Assembly: GCA_018713115.1 (NCBI GenBank)
Contig: DVFS01000048.1
Coordinates: 1 to 64,000, forward strand
DNA: 64,000 nt
Direction of reading: 5' to 3'
DNA from: Candidatus Galligastranaerophilus faecipullorum
GTDB taxonomy: Bacteria > Cyanobacteriota > Vampirovibrionia > Gastranaerophilales > Gastranaerophilaceae
The translations under genes and the position numbers were made by a program. This document shows positions 35,721 to 46,266 of this stretch, piece by piece (position 1 is the stretch's first letter; the number at the start of each line of letters is the position of its first letter). Below the pieces are notes generated by a model. The model was not told the DNA's origin. It saw only the letters and a list, made by a program, of their open reading frames with translations, and made no database searches.

Positions 35721-36833
35721 CTATATTACAAATTTTCCGTTTTCATAAATCAATTTGTCATCAAGAAAAATTCTTGAATTTTCTTTCATATTTTTGATTA
35801 TATCCCAGTGTAATCCTGATTCATTTTTTCCGCCTGTTTCAGGATAGCTTGCGCCAAGCGCCATATGAATTGAGCCGCCTATTTTCTCGTCAAAGAGAAT
35901 ATTGCCCGTAACATCTTTCACGCGTTCATTGGTACCTATGGCAATCTCGCCTACAAAGCGGCTGCCTGTGTCCATATCAAGCATGGAAAGAAGGAAATCT
36001 TCGCCTTTTTCCGCCTTTGCATCAACCACTTTGCCGCCTTCAAGCTTGAGCCATATTTTATGGGATTCATTTCCCCTGTAAATTGCGGGGAAGTCAAAGT
36101 AAATTTCACCCTGTGCACTGTCTTCAACGGGAGATGTAAAAATTTCACCGTCGGGGAAATTATTAAGACCCGAGCAGCTTACCCATTTCCTGCCCTCAAC
36201 AGAGAATGTGATATCGGTTTTTTCACCGGTTATATGAAGCTTTTTGCCGCCATTCATAAGATTTACAAGCCTGTCCTGCTCGCGGCCGATTTCCTGCCAT
36301 TTTTCAATCGGGTTATCAAGGTCAAGATAGCAGGAGTTAATTATAAAGTCAGTATAATCATCCAGTGACATTTTGGCTTCCTGTGCAAGAGCCTGCGTCG
36401 GATAATCAGCAATCACCCAGCTCAGCTCGCCTTTGGCGGCACGGTTTAACATAACCGTTGACAGAGCACGTGTTGCAGCCGAGCGTTTTGCCATTTTTTT
36501 GGCATCAGCACGCGCCATATTTTTAACGTTAAAAGGTGCGCCTATTGAAATATACTTATCAACCTTTTCATATTCAAGTTTTGTCATAGGGTCAATAAAA
36601 TTTAACTGCTCATCACCGGCGTATTTAATAAAATCTTCCGCAAGCCCATCAATTGAACATCTTACCACAGGATTTGCACCGCGCTCAAGAACAAGCTTAT
36701 AGATTTCTTTTACAAGAGGCTGACACTGGACACTCTCTGCCCTTATTAAAACAAGGTCGCCTTTTTGCACTTTTGTTGAATAATCAACCAGAATCTGTGC
36801 ATATTTTTCAAGAGTGGTTTTTAAATTATTCAT
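35721..36833 (-). CDS. M29-family aminopeptidase
   Basis: About 370 residues of the thermophilic aminopeptidase T/AmpS family. The N-terminal domain has YSTKVQKGDLVLIRAESVQC. Metal ligands of the C-terminal half are in NNFPDGEIFTSPVEDSAQGE (the E residues, about 238-257), GTNERVKDV and GGSIHMALGASYPETGGKN with SGLHWDII (about 315-345). It releases N-terminal residues from peptides. The ATG at 36833 is chosen because GGAGGAAAAAGG lies before it; it overlaps the lpxA 3' end by eight bases. A longer frame starts 11 codons upstream inside lpxA. Confidence 0.92.
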   Translation of the reverse strand: MNNLKTTLEKYAQILVDYSTKVQKGDLVLIRAESVQCQPLVKEIYKLVLERGANPVVRCSIDGLAEDFIKYAGDEQLNFIDPMTKLEYEKVDKYISIGAPFNVKNMARADAKKMAKRSAATRALSTVMLNRAAKGELSWVIADYPTQALAQEAKMSLDDYTDFIINSCYLDLDNPIEKWQEIGREQDRLVNLMNGGKKLHITGEKTDITFSVEGRKWVSCSGLNNFPDGEIFTSPVEDSAQGEIYFDFPAIYRGNESHKIWLKLEGGKVVDAKAEKGEDFLLSMLDMDTGSRFVGEIAIGTNERVKDVTGNILFDEKIGGSIHMALGASYPETGGKNESGLHWDIIKNMKENSRIFLDDKLIYENGKFVI

Positions 36834-37641
36834 CGCCTTTTTCCTCCATATTTTTATAATATGCATCCTTAAAGCGCAGTGTCACGCCGCGTTTTGAAGT
36901 TTTTACAAAGTCAACGAGTTTATTTACATATTCATTTTTATCTACCGTTTCTTCGATAACTTCAAGCGCCTGTGTGGTATTATACTCGGGGCTTCTTAAA
37001 ATTCTTATCGCCTTATGAACGGCGTCGCGCGAGGCTTTATCCACCCCTCTGCGGCGAAGCCCTATAGCATTCAATCCTATGGGGAGCGCAGGTATTCCCT
37101 CTGCTTTACAATAAGGAATAATATCAAGACGTGCAGCCGAAGCACCTGAGATTATAGCCATTTCACCGATTCTGATATTCTGATGAAATACACTCTGGCC
37201 GCCCAGGAATGCGCCAAATCCGACTTTTACGTGCCCGCCTATTGTTGCGGCATTTGCAAAAATAACTTCATCGCCCACTTCGCAGTTGTGTGCAACATGG
37301 GAATATGCCATAAGCAGGCATTTGTTGCCGATTTTTGTTACATTGCCTTCGCCCGAGGCACGGTTAATTGTGGCAAATTCTCTTATCCAGCAGTTTTTGC
37401 CTATTATAACACCCGTTTTTTCACCCTTGTAGCCTAAATCCTGCGGCTCGCCGCCGATTGAAGCCATAGGAGAAATTTTTGTGCCTTCGCCTATTGTTGC
37501 ATATTCTATATGTGCATTTGCACCTATTTTAACGCCCGCTTCAATGATTACACCCTCGCCTATTACGGCATTAGGGCCTATTTCCACATCCCGGGCAATT
37601 TTTGCCGTATCGCAAATTACGGCACTTTTGTGTATTGCCAT
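36826..37641 (-). CDS. lpxA: UDP-N-acetylglucosamine acyltransferase (lipid A step 1)
   Basis: A 271-residue left-handed beta-helix acyltransferase that transfers a 3-hydroxyacyl chain from ACP to UDP-GlcNAc. Hexapeptide repeats fill residues 1-185. The conserved GGEPQDLGYKGEKT, REFATINRASGEG, catalytic His in YSHVAHNCEVGDE (about 125) and ALPIGLNAIGLRRRG (about 198) are all present. It follows fabZ by 13 bases and precedes the peptidase. Together with lpxC and lpxD it shows a lipid A-containing outer membrane. Confidence 0.96.
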   Translation of the reverse strand: MAIHKSAVICDTAKIARDVEIGPNAVIGEGVIIEAGVKIGANAHIEYATIGEGTKISPMASIGGEPQDLGYKGEKTGVIIGKNCWIREFATINRASGEGNVTKIGNKCLLMAYSHVAHNCEVGDEVIFANAATIGGHVKVGFGAFLGGQSVFHQNIRIGEMAIISGASAARLDIIPYCKAEGIPALPIGLNAIGLRRRGVDKASRDAVHKAIRILRSPEYNTTQALEVIEETVDKNEYVNKLVDFVKTSKRGVTLRFKDAYYKNMEEKGDE

Positions 37642-37654
37642 TTTTTCACGCTTT

Positions 37655-38104
37655 CTATTTTAATGCTATAGTAATTTCGGCTTCGACGCATAATTTACCG
37701 TCAACGTATGCTCTTGCGTCGCATTTTGCAATCGGGCCTTTAATTTTTGTCATATATGCTTCCATCTCAAGCCTGTCGCCCGGGCGTACGATATTTTTAA
37801 ACCTTACCTTGTCAACCGCGGCAAACAATGCCAGTTTACCCTTGTACTGGTCAAGCGACAAAAGTATGGGAGCCGCCGTCTGAGCCATTGCTTCAATCTG
37901 CAAAACTCCGGGCATAACAGGGTTTCCGGGGAAGTGTCCGTTAAAGAACATCTCATTTGCAGTAAGATTTTTATACCCTTTTGAATATTTGCCCGGAACA
38001 TATTCCGTTATTCTGTCCACAAGTAAAAAGGGGTACCTGTGGGGAATCATATCCATAATTTCCATCACATCCATGGAAAGAGGTTTTTCTGTTGTGGTAT
38101 CCAT
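37655..38104 (-). CDS. fabZ: 3-hydroxyacyl-ACP dehydratase FabZ
   Basis: A 149-residue hot-dog-fold dehydratase of fatty acid synthesis. The active site is in MIPHRYPFLLVDRI (His about 24) and GHFPGNPVMPGVLQIEAMAQ (Glu about 70). It competes with LpxA and LpxD for 3-hydroxyacyl-ACP, which explains its place between their genes. The ATG at 38104 has AAAGGAGAAG seven bases upstream; the longer frame reaching into lpxC is rejected. Confidence 0.96.
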   Translation of the reverse strand: MDTTTEKPLSMDVMEIMDMIPHRYPFLLVDRITEYVPGKYSKGYKNLTANEMFFNGHFPGNPVMPGVLQIEAMAQTAAPILLSLDQYKGKLALFAAVDKVRFKNIVRPGDRLEMEAYMTKIKGPIAKCDARAYVDGKLCVEAEITIALK

Positions 38105-38123
38105 CGCTTCTCCTTTATAAAAA

Positions 38124-38954
38124 TTACAAACTTTTTTCAATATTTTTTGCAAAGTTGATATGCAGGGCATGTCCCGCTTCTTTAACAAAAATATTAGCAT
38201 TAAGCCCCAGAGGGTTAACACCTGTTAAATAAAGATCACCTATAATATCAAGAATCTTGTGCTTTACAGGTTCAAACTCACTCCTGAGTGCAACAGTATA
38301 GCCGCCGTCATCCGTAAGTCCTACCGTATTTTCAATGGTTACCCCTTTTGAATAACCCATCTTTTGAAATGTTTCAAGGTCTTTTAAGTACCCGAACGTA
38401 CGTGCCTCAATAATTTCATCAAGATTTTTGTCAAGGTCTAAATTTACCCAGCGGTTTTTTAAATCGGGATGATTGTAATTAACGGCATATGTAATTGTAG
38501 TTTTGCCCTGATTTGGCATAAGAACAATCATTGAATTATTGTGCGAAAAAACAAAATGATTACTAACGGGTTTAACTGCAGCCTGCTCGCCCTGATAGCC
38601 TGTTTGGTTAAATAATTCCACCCAGTGTTTTGCACTTCCGTCCATAATGGGTATTTCATAACCTTGTGATTTAAAATAAACATCAAGGTTGTCTATGCCG
38701 CAAATGGCGCATGCCGCCATAAAGTGCTCTATAAGAGCAATTTTTGTGCCGGCGCCTTCTTCGACATTAGCAAGAACAACACAGTGCTCGCAGGAAACAA
38801 CGTTTGAGGTTTTAGCCTCAATCATTTTGCCGTTTATAAAAAACCGTATTCCCTCTTTTTTATCTGATACATTAGGGCAGATTTCAACATCCGCCCTTAA
38901 ATTTGTCATTAAACCGTTGCCCGAGGCAGTGATTTTAGATTTTACCGTCTTCAT
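38124..38954 (-). CDS. lpxC: UDP-3-O-acyl-N-acetylglucosamine deacetylase
   Basis: A 276-residue zinc deacetylase, the committed step of lipid A synthesis. Zinc ligands are His77 in [10 protein letters not shown] and the His/Asp of [14 protein letters not shown] (about 230-240); the catalytic His is in AGHALHINF near the C-terminus (about 263). [15 protein letters not shown] is the conserved substrate segment. In many Bacteroidetes and Chlorobi lpxC is fused to fabZ; here the two are separate but adjacent. The start overlaps the 3' end of lpxD by 20 bases. Confidence 0.95.
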   Translation of the reverse strand: MKTVKSKITASGNGLMTNLRADVEICPNVSDKKEGIRFFINGKMIEAKTSNVVSCEHCVVLANVEEGAGTKIALIEHFMAACAICGIDNLDVYFKSQGYEIPIMDGSAKHWVELFNQTGYQGEQAAVKPVSNHFVFSHNNSMIVLMPNQGKTTITYAVNYNHPDLKNRWVNLDLDKNLDEIIEARTFGYLKDLETFQKMGYSKGVTIENTVGLTDDGGYTVALRSEFEPVKHKILDIIGDLYLTGVNPLGLNANIFVKEAGHALHINFAKNIEKSL

Positions 38955-40059
38955 TTAAAAATTTCTCGTAATCCTCTAGTAAGTGTTGATATTTTTTATA
39001 CTTTTGTACCATAACTTCCGCTTCGTTTAAGTATTTCATACGCTTCAGGAAGTCTTTTCTGGGTACCGCCGGAGCGCCCATAAGAACCGTTTTGGCGGGG
39101 TGCGACTTTGTAACGCCCGATTGGGCCAGAATAATACAGTCATCGCCGATTGAAATATGATCTGCAAGACCTGCCTGACCTGCTATTACAACCCTGTCAC
39201 CGATTTCACAGGAACCTGCGATACCGACTTGAGAAACTATCATGCAGGCCCTGCCTATTTTGCAGTTATGACCTATCATTACAAGGTTATCGATTTTTGT
39301 CTGGTCGCCTATTGTGGTATTTTCAATTGTTCCTCTGTCAATTGTTGCATTCGCACCGATTTCAACATCGTTACCTATTATAATTGAACCGAGAGAGGGG
39401 ATTTTAAAGACTTTTTGATTTTCTTTTCCGCCTTTGATTTCACCTTCTTTTCTGGCACTTTCTATGTTATCGGGGGTTTCCGTTACAAAACTGAAACCAT
39501 CGGCACCGAGACTTGCACCGTGGTGAATTATACATCTGTCGCCGATTTGCACCCTGTCGCCGACATTTACTCCGGGATGGAAAAGGCAGTTTGAACCGAC
39601 TTTTGCAAATTTTCCTATATAAACATTAGGCAAAAGTGCAGTATTGTCGCCAATTTGCGCACCGCGCGAAACAACGACGTTAGGGCCTATGGAAACATTT
39701 TGCCCGAGTTTTGCTTCAGGATGAATAACCGCACTCGGGTGAATTCCCGCGGGCGTGTCAGGACCTTCATAAAACAAATTGAGAAGTTTCATCATTGCAA
39801 GCCTGGGGCGCTCAACTTCAATGGTTGTAATATTTTCAAGATTTACACCCAGAGGTACAAGAGCTGCTTTTGCTTTTGTACTTGCAAGATTTGCAATCTC
39901 ATCTTCGCCCAGAGCAAGAGCAAGAGTTGTTTCATCGGCAAGCAGGGGCGGGGCAACTTTGTCTATTACGGAATCCTGTACAACCGTTAAAATGCCGCCT
40001 AAAATCTCAGAGATTTCTTTTTGTGTAAAAGTTTTTTTGCTCACCTTTTGTCTCCTCAA
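38935..40059 (-). CDS. lpxD: UDP-3-O-(3-hydroxyacyl)glucosamine N-acyltransferase
   Basis: A 374-residue acyltransferase for lipid A step 3. An N-terminal uridine-binding domain (about 15-110) is followed by hexapeptide repeats. [20 protein letters not shown] opens the helix, [15 protein letters not shown] (about 185) and [20 protein letters not shown] are typical, and the catalytic His is in [15 protein letters not shown] (about 265). A C-terminal helix follows. About 20 residues of extension precede the usual start, making it slightly long for the family. Overlaps lpxC by 20 bases. Confidence 0.95.
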   Translation of the reverse strand: MRRQKVSKKTFTQKEISEILGGILTVVQDSVIDKVAPPLLADETTLALALGEDEIANLASTKAKAALVPLGVNLENITTIEVERPRLAMMKLLNLFYEGPDTPAGIHPSAVIHPEAKLGQNVSIGPNVVVSRGAQIGDNTALLPNVYIGKFAKVGSNCLFHPGVNVGDRVQIGDRCIIHHGASLGADGFSFVTETPDNIESARKEGEIKGGKENQKVFKIPSLGSIIIGNDVEIGANATIDRGTIENTTIGDQTKIDNLVMIGHNCKIGRACMIVSQVGIAGSCEIGDRVVIAGQAGLADHISIGDDCIILAQSGVTKSHPAKTVLMGAPAVPRKDFLKRMKYLNEAEVMVQKYKKYQHLLEDYEKFLNEDGKI

Positions 40060-40091
40060 AATGCTATCAGAATATGTCTATTTTAGTACAA

Positions 40092-40556
40092 TTATTTAAT
40101 TTTGTCGATTATTTTTGTTGTGGATTTACCCTCTACAAAATCAATGAACTCAACCCAGCCGTTGTTTCTGAGTATCACATCGGCTTCAGGAAGCGTCTTT
40201 AGCGTGTAATCAGCGCCTTTTGTGTAAATATTAGGCTTAATCACCTCAAGCAAATCCTTGGGTGAATCCTCGTCAAACAGTACAACATAATCTACGCTTT
40301 CAAGTGCACAGAGCACTTCCGCCCTGTCCTGTTCGGAATTTACCGGTCTGCCTTCACCTTTTATGGAGCGCACCGATTTATCGGAATTAAGCCCCACAAT
40401 AAGTACATCTCCAAACGATTTACTCTTTTTTAAATATCTCACATGCCCCACATGCAGAATATCAAAACAGCCGTTTGTAGCCACTATTACCTTGTTTTGC
40501 GACCTCAGCAGTTTTAACAGCTCCTCAATTTTTTCTCTTTGTATTACTTTTCCCAT
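40092..40556 (-). CDS. rfaE2: D-glycero-beta-D-manno-heptose-1-phosphate adenylyltransferase
   Basis: 154 residues of the HldE C-terminal/RfaE2 family. The nucleotidyltransferase HxGH motif lies in [15 protein letters not shown] (about 29-43) and [20 protein letters not shown] (about 61-80) follows, with [13 protein letters not shown] at the end. It makes ADP-heptose for the LPS inner core, so the core contains heptose or the cell makes ADP-heptose for another use. The ATG at 40556 is chosen from the protein family start; the ribosome site is weak. Confidence 0.93.
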   Translation of the reverse strand: MGKVIQREKIEELLKLLRSQNKVIVATNGCFDILHVGHVRYLKKSKSFGDVLIVGLNSDKSVRSIKGEGRPVNSEQDRAEVLCALESVDYVVLFDEDSPKDLLEVIKPNIYTKGADYTLKTLPEADVILRNNGWVEFIDFVEGKSTTKIIDKIK

Positions 40557-40585
40557 ATCTTTTCCCGTTTGTCTTTTACATAATA

Positions 40586-40620
40586 ATACAGCCGTCAAGA
40601 CCTGTTGTCGACGGCTGTAT
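40586..40620 (-). terminator. hairpin between the PpiC gene and rfaE2
   Basis: ATACAGCCGTC (40586-40596) and GACGGCTGTAT (40610-40620) form a perfect 11-bp stem. The downstream T run on the minus strand is short, so read-through into rfaE2 is possible. Confidence 0.7.
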
Positions 40621-40640
40621 GAAATATTTTTAAATTATCT

Positions 40641-41762
40641 TTATTTTTTTTCACTCTGACGTGCGGCTTTTTCCTGTTCGTAGTTTTGTTTTTTGAGTTT
40701 ATCCTGAATATTTTTGGGGTCAAATGCAGGGTCATTAAACTCGATTTTAGCATTTGACTTCAAACCGTCAAAAAGATTTTGAAGAGCCGAGATTTTTTTG
40801 CTTTGTTCAAGATAGGCTTTTATCTCGCCCTTAACCTGTTCATAAGGAGCAATTCCCGCTGCGGCGCGGTCGGTTACGATAATTATGTGGTTGCCGAACT
40901 GTGTTACAACAATTTCGGATACCGTATCGGGTTTAAGCGAAAATGCCGCGTCCGAAAACTCTTTTACCATTGCTTCCCTGGGGAAAAAGCCCAAATCTCC
41001 GCCCTTTTGCGCACTGCCTTTGTCATCCGAGTATTTTTGCGCAAGTGCGGCAAAATTTTTGGGATTTGCAATCGCCTGAGCTCTTACATCACGGGCAAGC
41101 GCCATTTTTTTATCCATTTCTTCTTTTACTTTTTTATCAATGTCCGCAGCACTTAATTTACCGTCTTTATCTGCGTCTATTATCGCCTTTTTAATCATTT
41201 CGGGATTTGCTTCTATCAGAATATGCGAAGCGCGGACTCTCTGGGGATAATCAAACTGTTTTTCATTTTGCTTATAGAAGTCTTTCACCTCTTTGTCGCT
41301 TACGGATACATTTGATGTAGCTTCCAGAAGTTTATTTATTCTGACTTCATTTGCAAGGTCTTTGTTTATTTTATCTTCCGTTATGTTATTTTGTTTTAAA
41401 AGCTCGTTAAATCTTTCTTTTGAACCCAGTTCTTTTATGACTTCCTGTTTTTTGGCTTCAATTTCTTCGTTTGTCGCGGTAATTTTGCGCTTTGCATATT
41501 CCTGGTCAAGGAGCTTTCTTACAATCAAATCCTGAACTATTCTTTCGCGGGCAAGAAGCATCATGGGGCTGTCTTCTTTTTTCTGTTCTTCGGGTGCGCT
41601 CTTGTATTGAGGGTTGTTTTTTACCACATCCATAACTTCGTTATAGTCCGCTTTTGTAACAGCCTCGCCGTTAACGGTGATAATTGCCTTATTGTTAGCA
41701 GAGCAGCCCGCAAATAAAAGAACTGAACATGCTGCACTTAACAATACTTTTGTAAACTTCAT
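40641..41762 (-). CDS. peptidylprolyl isomerase lipoprotein (SurA/PrsA/PpiC type)
   Basis: 373 residues. A lipoprotein signal peptide ends in SVLLFAGC with the lipidated Cys20. A SurA-N-like helical region spans about 30-165, a parvulin domain (about 172-300) opens with RVRASHILIEANPEM and contains DKGSAQKGGDLGFFPREAMV and TQFGNHIIIVTDR, and the Lys-rich tail ends KKQNYEQEKAARQSEKK. A charged insertion (IDADKDGKLSAADIDKKVKE) interrupts the parvulin N-terminus. It folds exported or outer-membrane proteins. It lies 18 bases after mfd. Confidence 0.93.
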   Translation of the reverse strand: MKFTKVLLSAACSVLLFAGCSANNKAIITVNGEAVTKADYNEVMDVVKNNPQYKSAPEEQKKEDSPMMLLARERIVQDLIVRKLLDQEYAKRKITATNEEIEAKKQEVIKELGSKERFNELLKQNNITEDKINKDLANEVRINKLLEATSNVSVSDKEVKDFYKQNEKQFDYPQRVRASHILIEANPEMIKKAIIDADKDGKLSAADIDKKVKEEMDKKMALARDVRAQAIANPKNFAALAQKYSDDKGSAQKGGDLGFFPREAMVKEFSDAAFSLKPDTVSEIVVTQFGNHIIIVTDRAAAGIAPYEQVKGEIKAYLEQSKKISALQNLFDGLKSNAKIEFNDPAFDPKNIQDKLKKQNYEQEKAARQSEKK

Positions 41763-41780
41763 AAATTTTACTCCTTATAG

Positions 41781-44700
41781 TTAGTTTTGAACTTTGAATT
41801 CAGATATTATCTTAGATATATAATAGAACAAATCGCTCAATATGTTAAATATTTCATCAAAGTTAAGATTATTTTTATTCATAAGCAAAATACCCTTAGC
41901 GTCACTACAGGCTTTAGGAGGATTTGTAAACTTAAAATATTTTGTTAAGGAAAAATCCATTTTACGCCTCAAATACATCCATTCCCTTTCGGTATAGGGG
42001 GTATAAATTCTTATATTATCAGGGGTTTCACGTATCATGGTAATATTATTTTGCTCCGCAATAAGTCTTAACCTTATTAATTTTATGAGGTTTTCCACGC
42101 TTTCGGGAAGTTTTGAAAACCGGTCTTTAAAACCTATTACGACATTATCAAGCTCTGCAGTGTTTTTAACATCGCTCAGGCGTTTATATTCAATCATTTT
42201 TTGTTCATAACTTCCAACCCACTCATCGGGTATATAGGCGGTCACATTTATATCTATAACGGCATTTTTGGGTTTTTTAATTTTTTCTTTTGCGTACGGA
42301 TCTTTAGACTTATTTGCCTTCAGCTCGTTTACACACTCTTCCAGAAGATTACAATAAGTGTCAAAACCGACATTTACCATATGCCCGTGCTGTTTTGAAC
42401 CCAGAATATTACCCACACCGCGGATTTCTATATCGCGCATTGCTATGTGATACCCGCTGCCGAGACTTTCGAAGTCTTTTATGGCATTTAAACGTTTATA
42501 TGCGTCGGGTGTAAGTTCTTTTGATTTTTTATAAAAACAATAACAATACGCCTGTCTGTCGGAGCGTCCCACACGTCCTCTTAACTGATAAAGCTGGGCA
42601 AGCCCGAACCTGTCGCAGTCATGGATTATGATTGTATTTGCATTTGAAATATCAAGACCCGATTCAATTATCGTAGTACACAGAAGTATATCGTATTCTC
42701 TGTTTGCAAACTCATACATTATGCGCTCAAGTTCGCCTTCCTTCATCTGTCCGTGTGCCACTGCAATTTTTGCATTAGGGACAAGGGATGAGAGGTAGTC
42801 TTTGAACTGATATATTGTTTCAACACGGTTGTAGAGATAAAAAACCTGCCCGTCGCGCTGAATTTCATGGTTTATGGCATTTTTTAAATACGCTTCGCTG
42901 AATTCACCCACATAAGTTTTAACGCTCAGGCGGTTTTTAGGCGGAGTGTTTATAACCGACAGGTCTTTTATGCCCGAGAGTGCCATATTCAAAGTCCTCG
43001 GAATAGGGGTGGCAGACATGGCAAGAATATCAATATTCTCACGGAATTTTTTAAGTTTTTCCTTGTGTCTTACACCAAACTTGTGCTCTTCATCTATTAC
43101 AAGCAGTCCGAGGTTTTTGAATTGAATATCATCTCCTAAAAGCCTGTGGGTGCCTACTACAACATCAACAGAACCTTCATTTATCTCTTTTACCACCTGT
43201 TTTTGCTCTTTTGCGGAGCGAAAACGCGAGAGAAGTTCAACCCTTACACTAAAAGGTTTAAAGCGCTCAAAAATCGTCTGATAATGCTGGAGTGCAAGGA
43301 TTGTCGTAGGAGCAATAAGCGCCGCCTGTTTACCTGACATAACGGCTTTAAACATGGCGCGTATGGCGATTTCTGTTTTCCCGAAGCCGACATCCGCGCA
43401 TATTAGCCTGTCCATGGGGCGCGCGGTTTCCATATCGGCTTTTGTTTCAATAATTGCTTTCATCTGGTCAGGTGTTTCAGTGTATTCAAACGCATCTTCC
43501 ATTTCAAACTGCCATGTTGTGTCGGGGTCAAAAGCTATACCTTCGGACATTTGTCTCTTTGCATAAAGTTCCAGCAAGTCCTGTGCTATAAGCTCTACCT
43601 CTGCCTTCGCCCTGGACTTTGTAGCTTCCCAGGCACTTCCCCCCATTTTTGAAAGTTTAGGCTTCTGTGCGCCCGCGCCGCGGTAGCGGTATAATAAATT
43701 TATTTGCTCGGCAGGCATAAAAAGCTTATCGTTGTTGGCAAATTCTATCTCAAGATAGTCTTTTTGCGCACCGTCAATTTCCTGTTTTGTAAGACCCTTG
43801 TATATCCCCACGCCATGGATTGAATGCACGATATATTCGCCCTCTTTTATATCGTTAATTGAGTCGATATAATCCTGAGATTGTTTATTTTTAAAATATT
43901 TTCTTGCGGTAACGTCTTTTGAGCGCTTATTAAAAAGCTCCCTGTCGGTAAGGAAAATATACAAACCATGCGGATGTTCAAAATTATCATCAAAATCCAC
44001 CGCTCCGCCGCCTGAACTCAGGGAAGGAAGAATGGCAACCTCATCGGTAAAGATTTCTTTTTCTTTGAGTATTTCTTCTATTCTTTTAGGGTAATCAGTA
44101 CATACAAAGACTTTTGCACCGTTTTTGCGGCTTAATTTTATATAAGATACAATCTCTTCCATATCGGAAGAAAAAACAGGTGTGAGCGACGTTTGAAACT
44201 CAATAAGTTTATCAAAATCATCATCAAGAAAATTATCAAAACCTATTATTTTAAACTTTTTAATATCTTTTACAAATTCTTCATACTTGACATGGTTTAA
44301 ATCACACAGAGGAAGTTTAAGATTTGATGAAACTTCTTTTGTATATTCTTCGCGAAAATCCCTGTCAAGATTTTCAAATTTTGAAAATATCTGCGAAGAC
44401 TCATCCAGAATTACCACATAATCTTTAAAATAAGAAAAGCACGAGTCAAGAGATGTCGTCAGATAGTTTTGATAGTATTCAATTCCGTCAAAATATCCGC
44501 CCTGTCTTATCTTCTCGCAAACCTGCGCATAGATGTCTTCGCCCAACTCGTTTTGCGCGTTTTTAACCTCTTGGTAAAGACGCTTTTCAAAGTTTTCTGT
44601 TGTTTTTTCATCCGCGATGAATTTATATAAAGGGTAAATAGTGATTTCTCTTGTTTTTTCAAAGCTGCGTTGATTTTTGGGATCAAAAAATCTTATATCT

Positions 44701-45275
44701 TCAACCGTGTCACCGAAAAACTCTATCCTTACGGGACTTTTTTCAAGAGTGTAAATATCTAAAATATCCCCCCTGACACAGAACTCGCCCGCGTCCATAA
44801 CACTTGTCACCCTTTTATAACCTAGTTTTGAGAGAGATTTTACAAGATTTGAATAATCAATATCCTCGCCTAGAGTTATTTTAAAAGAATTTTTCTCATA
44901 AAAACCTTTCGGTGGAAACTTTTCAAAAAGAGTACGCACGGGTGATATAACCACATCAAAATTTCCCGTAAGCACGTTAATCTGTTCCTGATAAATGTAG
45001 TAGTTTTTCTCCACATCATCATAAAAATTTATCTCCTGCGAGGGAAGAATCCTTGCTTCAATTTCACAGAAATTCTCTAAATCCTTTTGAAATTTAAGCG
45101 CTTCCTGTTCGCTCGGGGTGATATAGAGAATCTTTTTTTTCGAGTTTAAAATTGCCTTAAAAATAAGCAGCCTGAGAGGGTTGTTAAGCCCGTTTAAAGA
45201 CAGTTTTGAAACACCGTCAAGCATTAAGAAACGGTTAAGTGCGGGAATTTTTATATTTTCTAAATCGGCGCGCAT
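41781..45275 (-). CDS. mfd: transcription-repair coupling factor Mfd
   Basis: 1164 residues. The UvrB-like N-terminus (about 1-330), RNA-polymerase-interacting domain (about 470-540, GEYIVHSIHGVGIYKGLTKQ), and RecG-like translocase follow in order. Walker A is ICADVGFGKTEIA (about 628), the DEEH box is LLVIDEEHKFGVRHKEKLKK, SATPIPRTLNMALSG follows, and LYQLRGRVGRSDRQAYCY is motif VI. A C-terminal TRCF domain closes it. It displaces stalled RNA polymerase and recruits UvrA to lesions. Confidence 0.97.
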   Translation of the reverse strand: MRADLENIKIPALNRFLMLDGVSKLSLNGLNNPLRLLIFKAILNSKKKILYITPSEQEALKFQKDLENFCEIEARILPSQEINFYDDVEKNYYIYQEQINVLTGNFDVVISPVRTLFEKFPPKGFYEKNSFKITLGEDIDYSNLVKSLSKLGYKRVTSVMDAGEFCVRGDILDIYTLEKSPVRIEFFGDTVEDIRFFDPKNQRSFEKTREITIYPLYKFIADEKTTENFEKRLYQEVKNAQNELGEDIYAQVCEKIRQGGYFDGIEYYQNYLTTSLDSCFSYFKDYVVILDESSQIFSKFENLDRDFREEYTKEVSSNLKLPLCDLNHVKYEEFVKDIKKFKIIGFDNFLDDDFDKLIEFQTSLTPVFSSDMEEIVSYIKLSRKNGAKVFVCTDYPKRIEEILKEKEIFTDEVAILPSLSSGGGAVDFDDNFEHPHGLYIFLTDRELFNKRSKDVTARKYFKNKQSQDYIDSINDIKEGEYIVHSIHGVGIYKGLTKQEIDGAQKDYLEIEFANNDKLFMPAEQINLLYRYRGAGAQKPKLSKMGGSAWEATKSRAKAEVELIAQDLLELYAKRQMSEGIAFDPDTTWQFEMEDAFEYTETPDQMKAIIETKADMETARPMDRLICADVGFGKTEIAIRAMFKAVMSGKQAALIAPTTILALQHYQTIFERFKPFSVRVELLSRFRSAKEQKQVVKEINEGSVDVVVGTHRLLGDDIQFKNLGLLVIDEEHKFGVRHKEKLKKFRENIDILAMSATPIPRTLNMALSGIKDLSVINTPPKNRLSVKTYVGEFSEAYLKNAINHEIQRDGQVFYLYNRVETIYQFKDYLSSLVPNAKIAVAHGQMKEGELERIMYEFANREYDILLCTTIIESGLDISNANTIIIHDCDRFGLAQLYQLRGRVGRSDRQAYCYCFYKKSKELTPDAYKRLNAIKDFESLGSGYHIAMRDIEIRGVGNILGSKQHGHMVNVGFDTYCNLLEECVNELKANKSKDPYAKEKIKKPKNAVIDINVTAYIPDEWVGSYEQKMIEYKRLSDVKNTAELDNVVIGFKDRFSKLPESVENLIKLIRLRLIAEQNNITMIRETPDNIRIYTPYTEREWMYLRRKMDFSLTKYFKFTNPPKACSDAKGILLMNKNNLNFDEIFNILSDLFYYISKIISEFKVQN

Positions 45276-45299
45276 AGTAGAATTATCGCATAAAAATAA

Positions 45300-46259
45300 C
45301 TATAATACCCTGTCTTCTAAAAGTGCCGCACCTATAACGCCCGAGTAATCACCAAGTGCAGCCTTTTTAAATTCTATTGAAAGCGCGGGTGTCGGAAGCG
45401 CCTTTGCGCGGGCTTTTTTAATGGTTGCAAGATAAAATTCATCCACACTTTGAATTAAACCGCCGCCCAGAATTATAAGTTCGGGGTTATAGAAGTTTAT
45501 AACACTTGCAATCCCGCCCGAGAGATAGTCTGTCGCTTCGTTTACAAACTGTGTTACAACCTCGTCATGGGCTTCAAGAGATTTTTTAATATGTTTTGAA
45601 CTTATATTATTTTTTCCCTCGGTCAACTCCGTAATAATTGAGCGTCTGCCTTTTTTAACGGCACCCAGAATTCTTGACTCTATTGCACTTCTTGAAGCAT
45701 ATGCTTCAAGGCAGCCGTTTGCACCGCAGGCACAGGCTCTGCCGTTTAAATCCACTATGATATGTCCTATCTCGCCTGCACTCTGGCTTGCGCCGAGGTG
45801 AATTTTACCGTCTTTTACAATGCTCGAGCCTATTCCCGTACCGACAAATATGCAGACAATATCCTTATAGCCTCTGCCCGCACCGAATTTCAACTCGCCG
45901 AAGGTCGCTACCTCGACATCATTTCCAATATTTACGGGAATGGAAAATTTATCTTCCAGAATCTGCTTTATGTGCAAATCCCTGCATTCAAGGTTTACGG
46001 CGTTTATCAAAACCCCTTCTTTTCTTTCCACCTGTCCTGCAAGACCTATGCCGATTGAAGAAATTTCATCCTTTGATATATTTGAATCAGCAAAAAGTTC
46101 TTCTATGGTTTCAATTATTTTTGCGGTAACTTTTTTATTTCCTTTTTCCTTTTTGGTTTTGTTTTTAACCTCAAAAAGGACTTTGCCCTCTGCTTTATCT
46201 ACAACTCCGGCAAGGATTTTTGTTCCGCCTAAATCAATTCCCACAGAATATTTTTTCAT
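45300..46259 (-). CDS. ROK-family sugar kinase (glucokinase-like)
   Basis: A 319-residue ROK kinase. The ATP-binding SVGIDLGGTKILAGVVD starts the protein, GTGIGSSIVKDGKIHLGASQ (about 140) and the sugar-binding GEIGHIIVD (about 162) follow, and the zinc motif ACACGANGCLEAYAS (CxCGxxGCxE, about 175) is intact. There is no N-terminal HTH, so it is a kinase rather than a ROK repressor. Glucokinase is the likely role. Eight bases separate it from the acyltransferase gene. Confidence 0.9.
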   Translation of the reverse strand: MKKYSVGIDLGGTKILAGVVDKAEGKVLFEVKNKTKKEKGNKKVTAKIIETIEELFADSNISKDEISSIGIGLAGQVERKEGVLINAVNLECRDLHIKQILEDKFSIPVNIGNDVEVATFGELKFGAGRGYKDIVCIFVGTGIGSSIVKDGKIHLGASQSAGEIGHIIVDLNGRACACGANGCLEAYASRSAIESRILGAVKKGRRSIITELTEGKNNISSKHIKKSLEAHDEVVTQFVNEATDYLSGGIASVINFYNPELIILGGGLIQSVDEFYLATIKKARAKALPTPALSIEFKKAALGDYSGVIGAALLEDRVL

Positions 46260-46266
46260 AAAATGC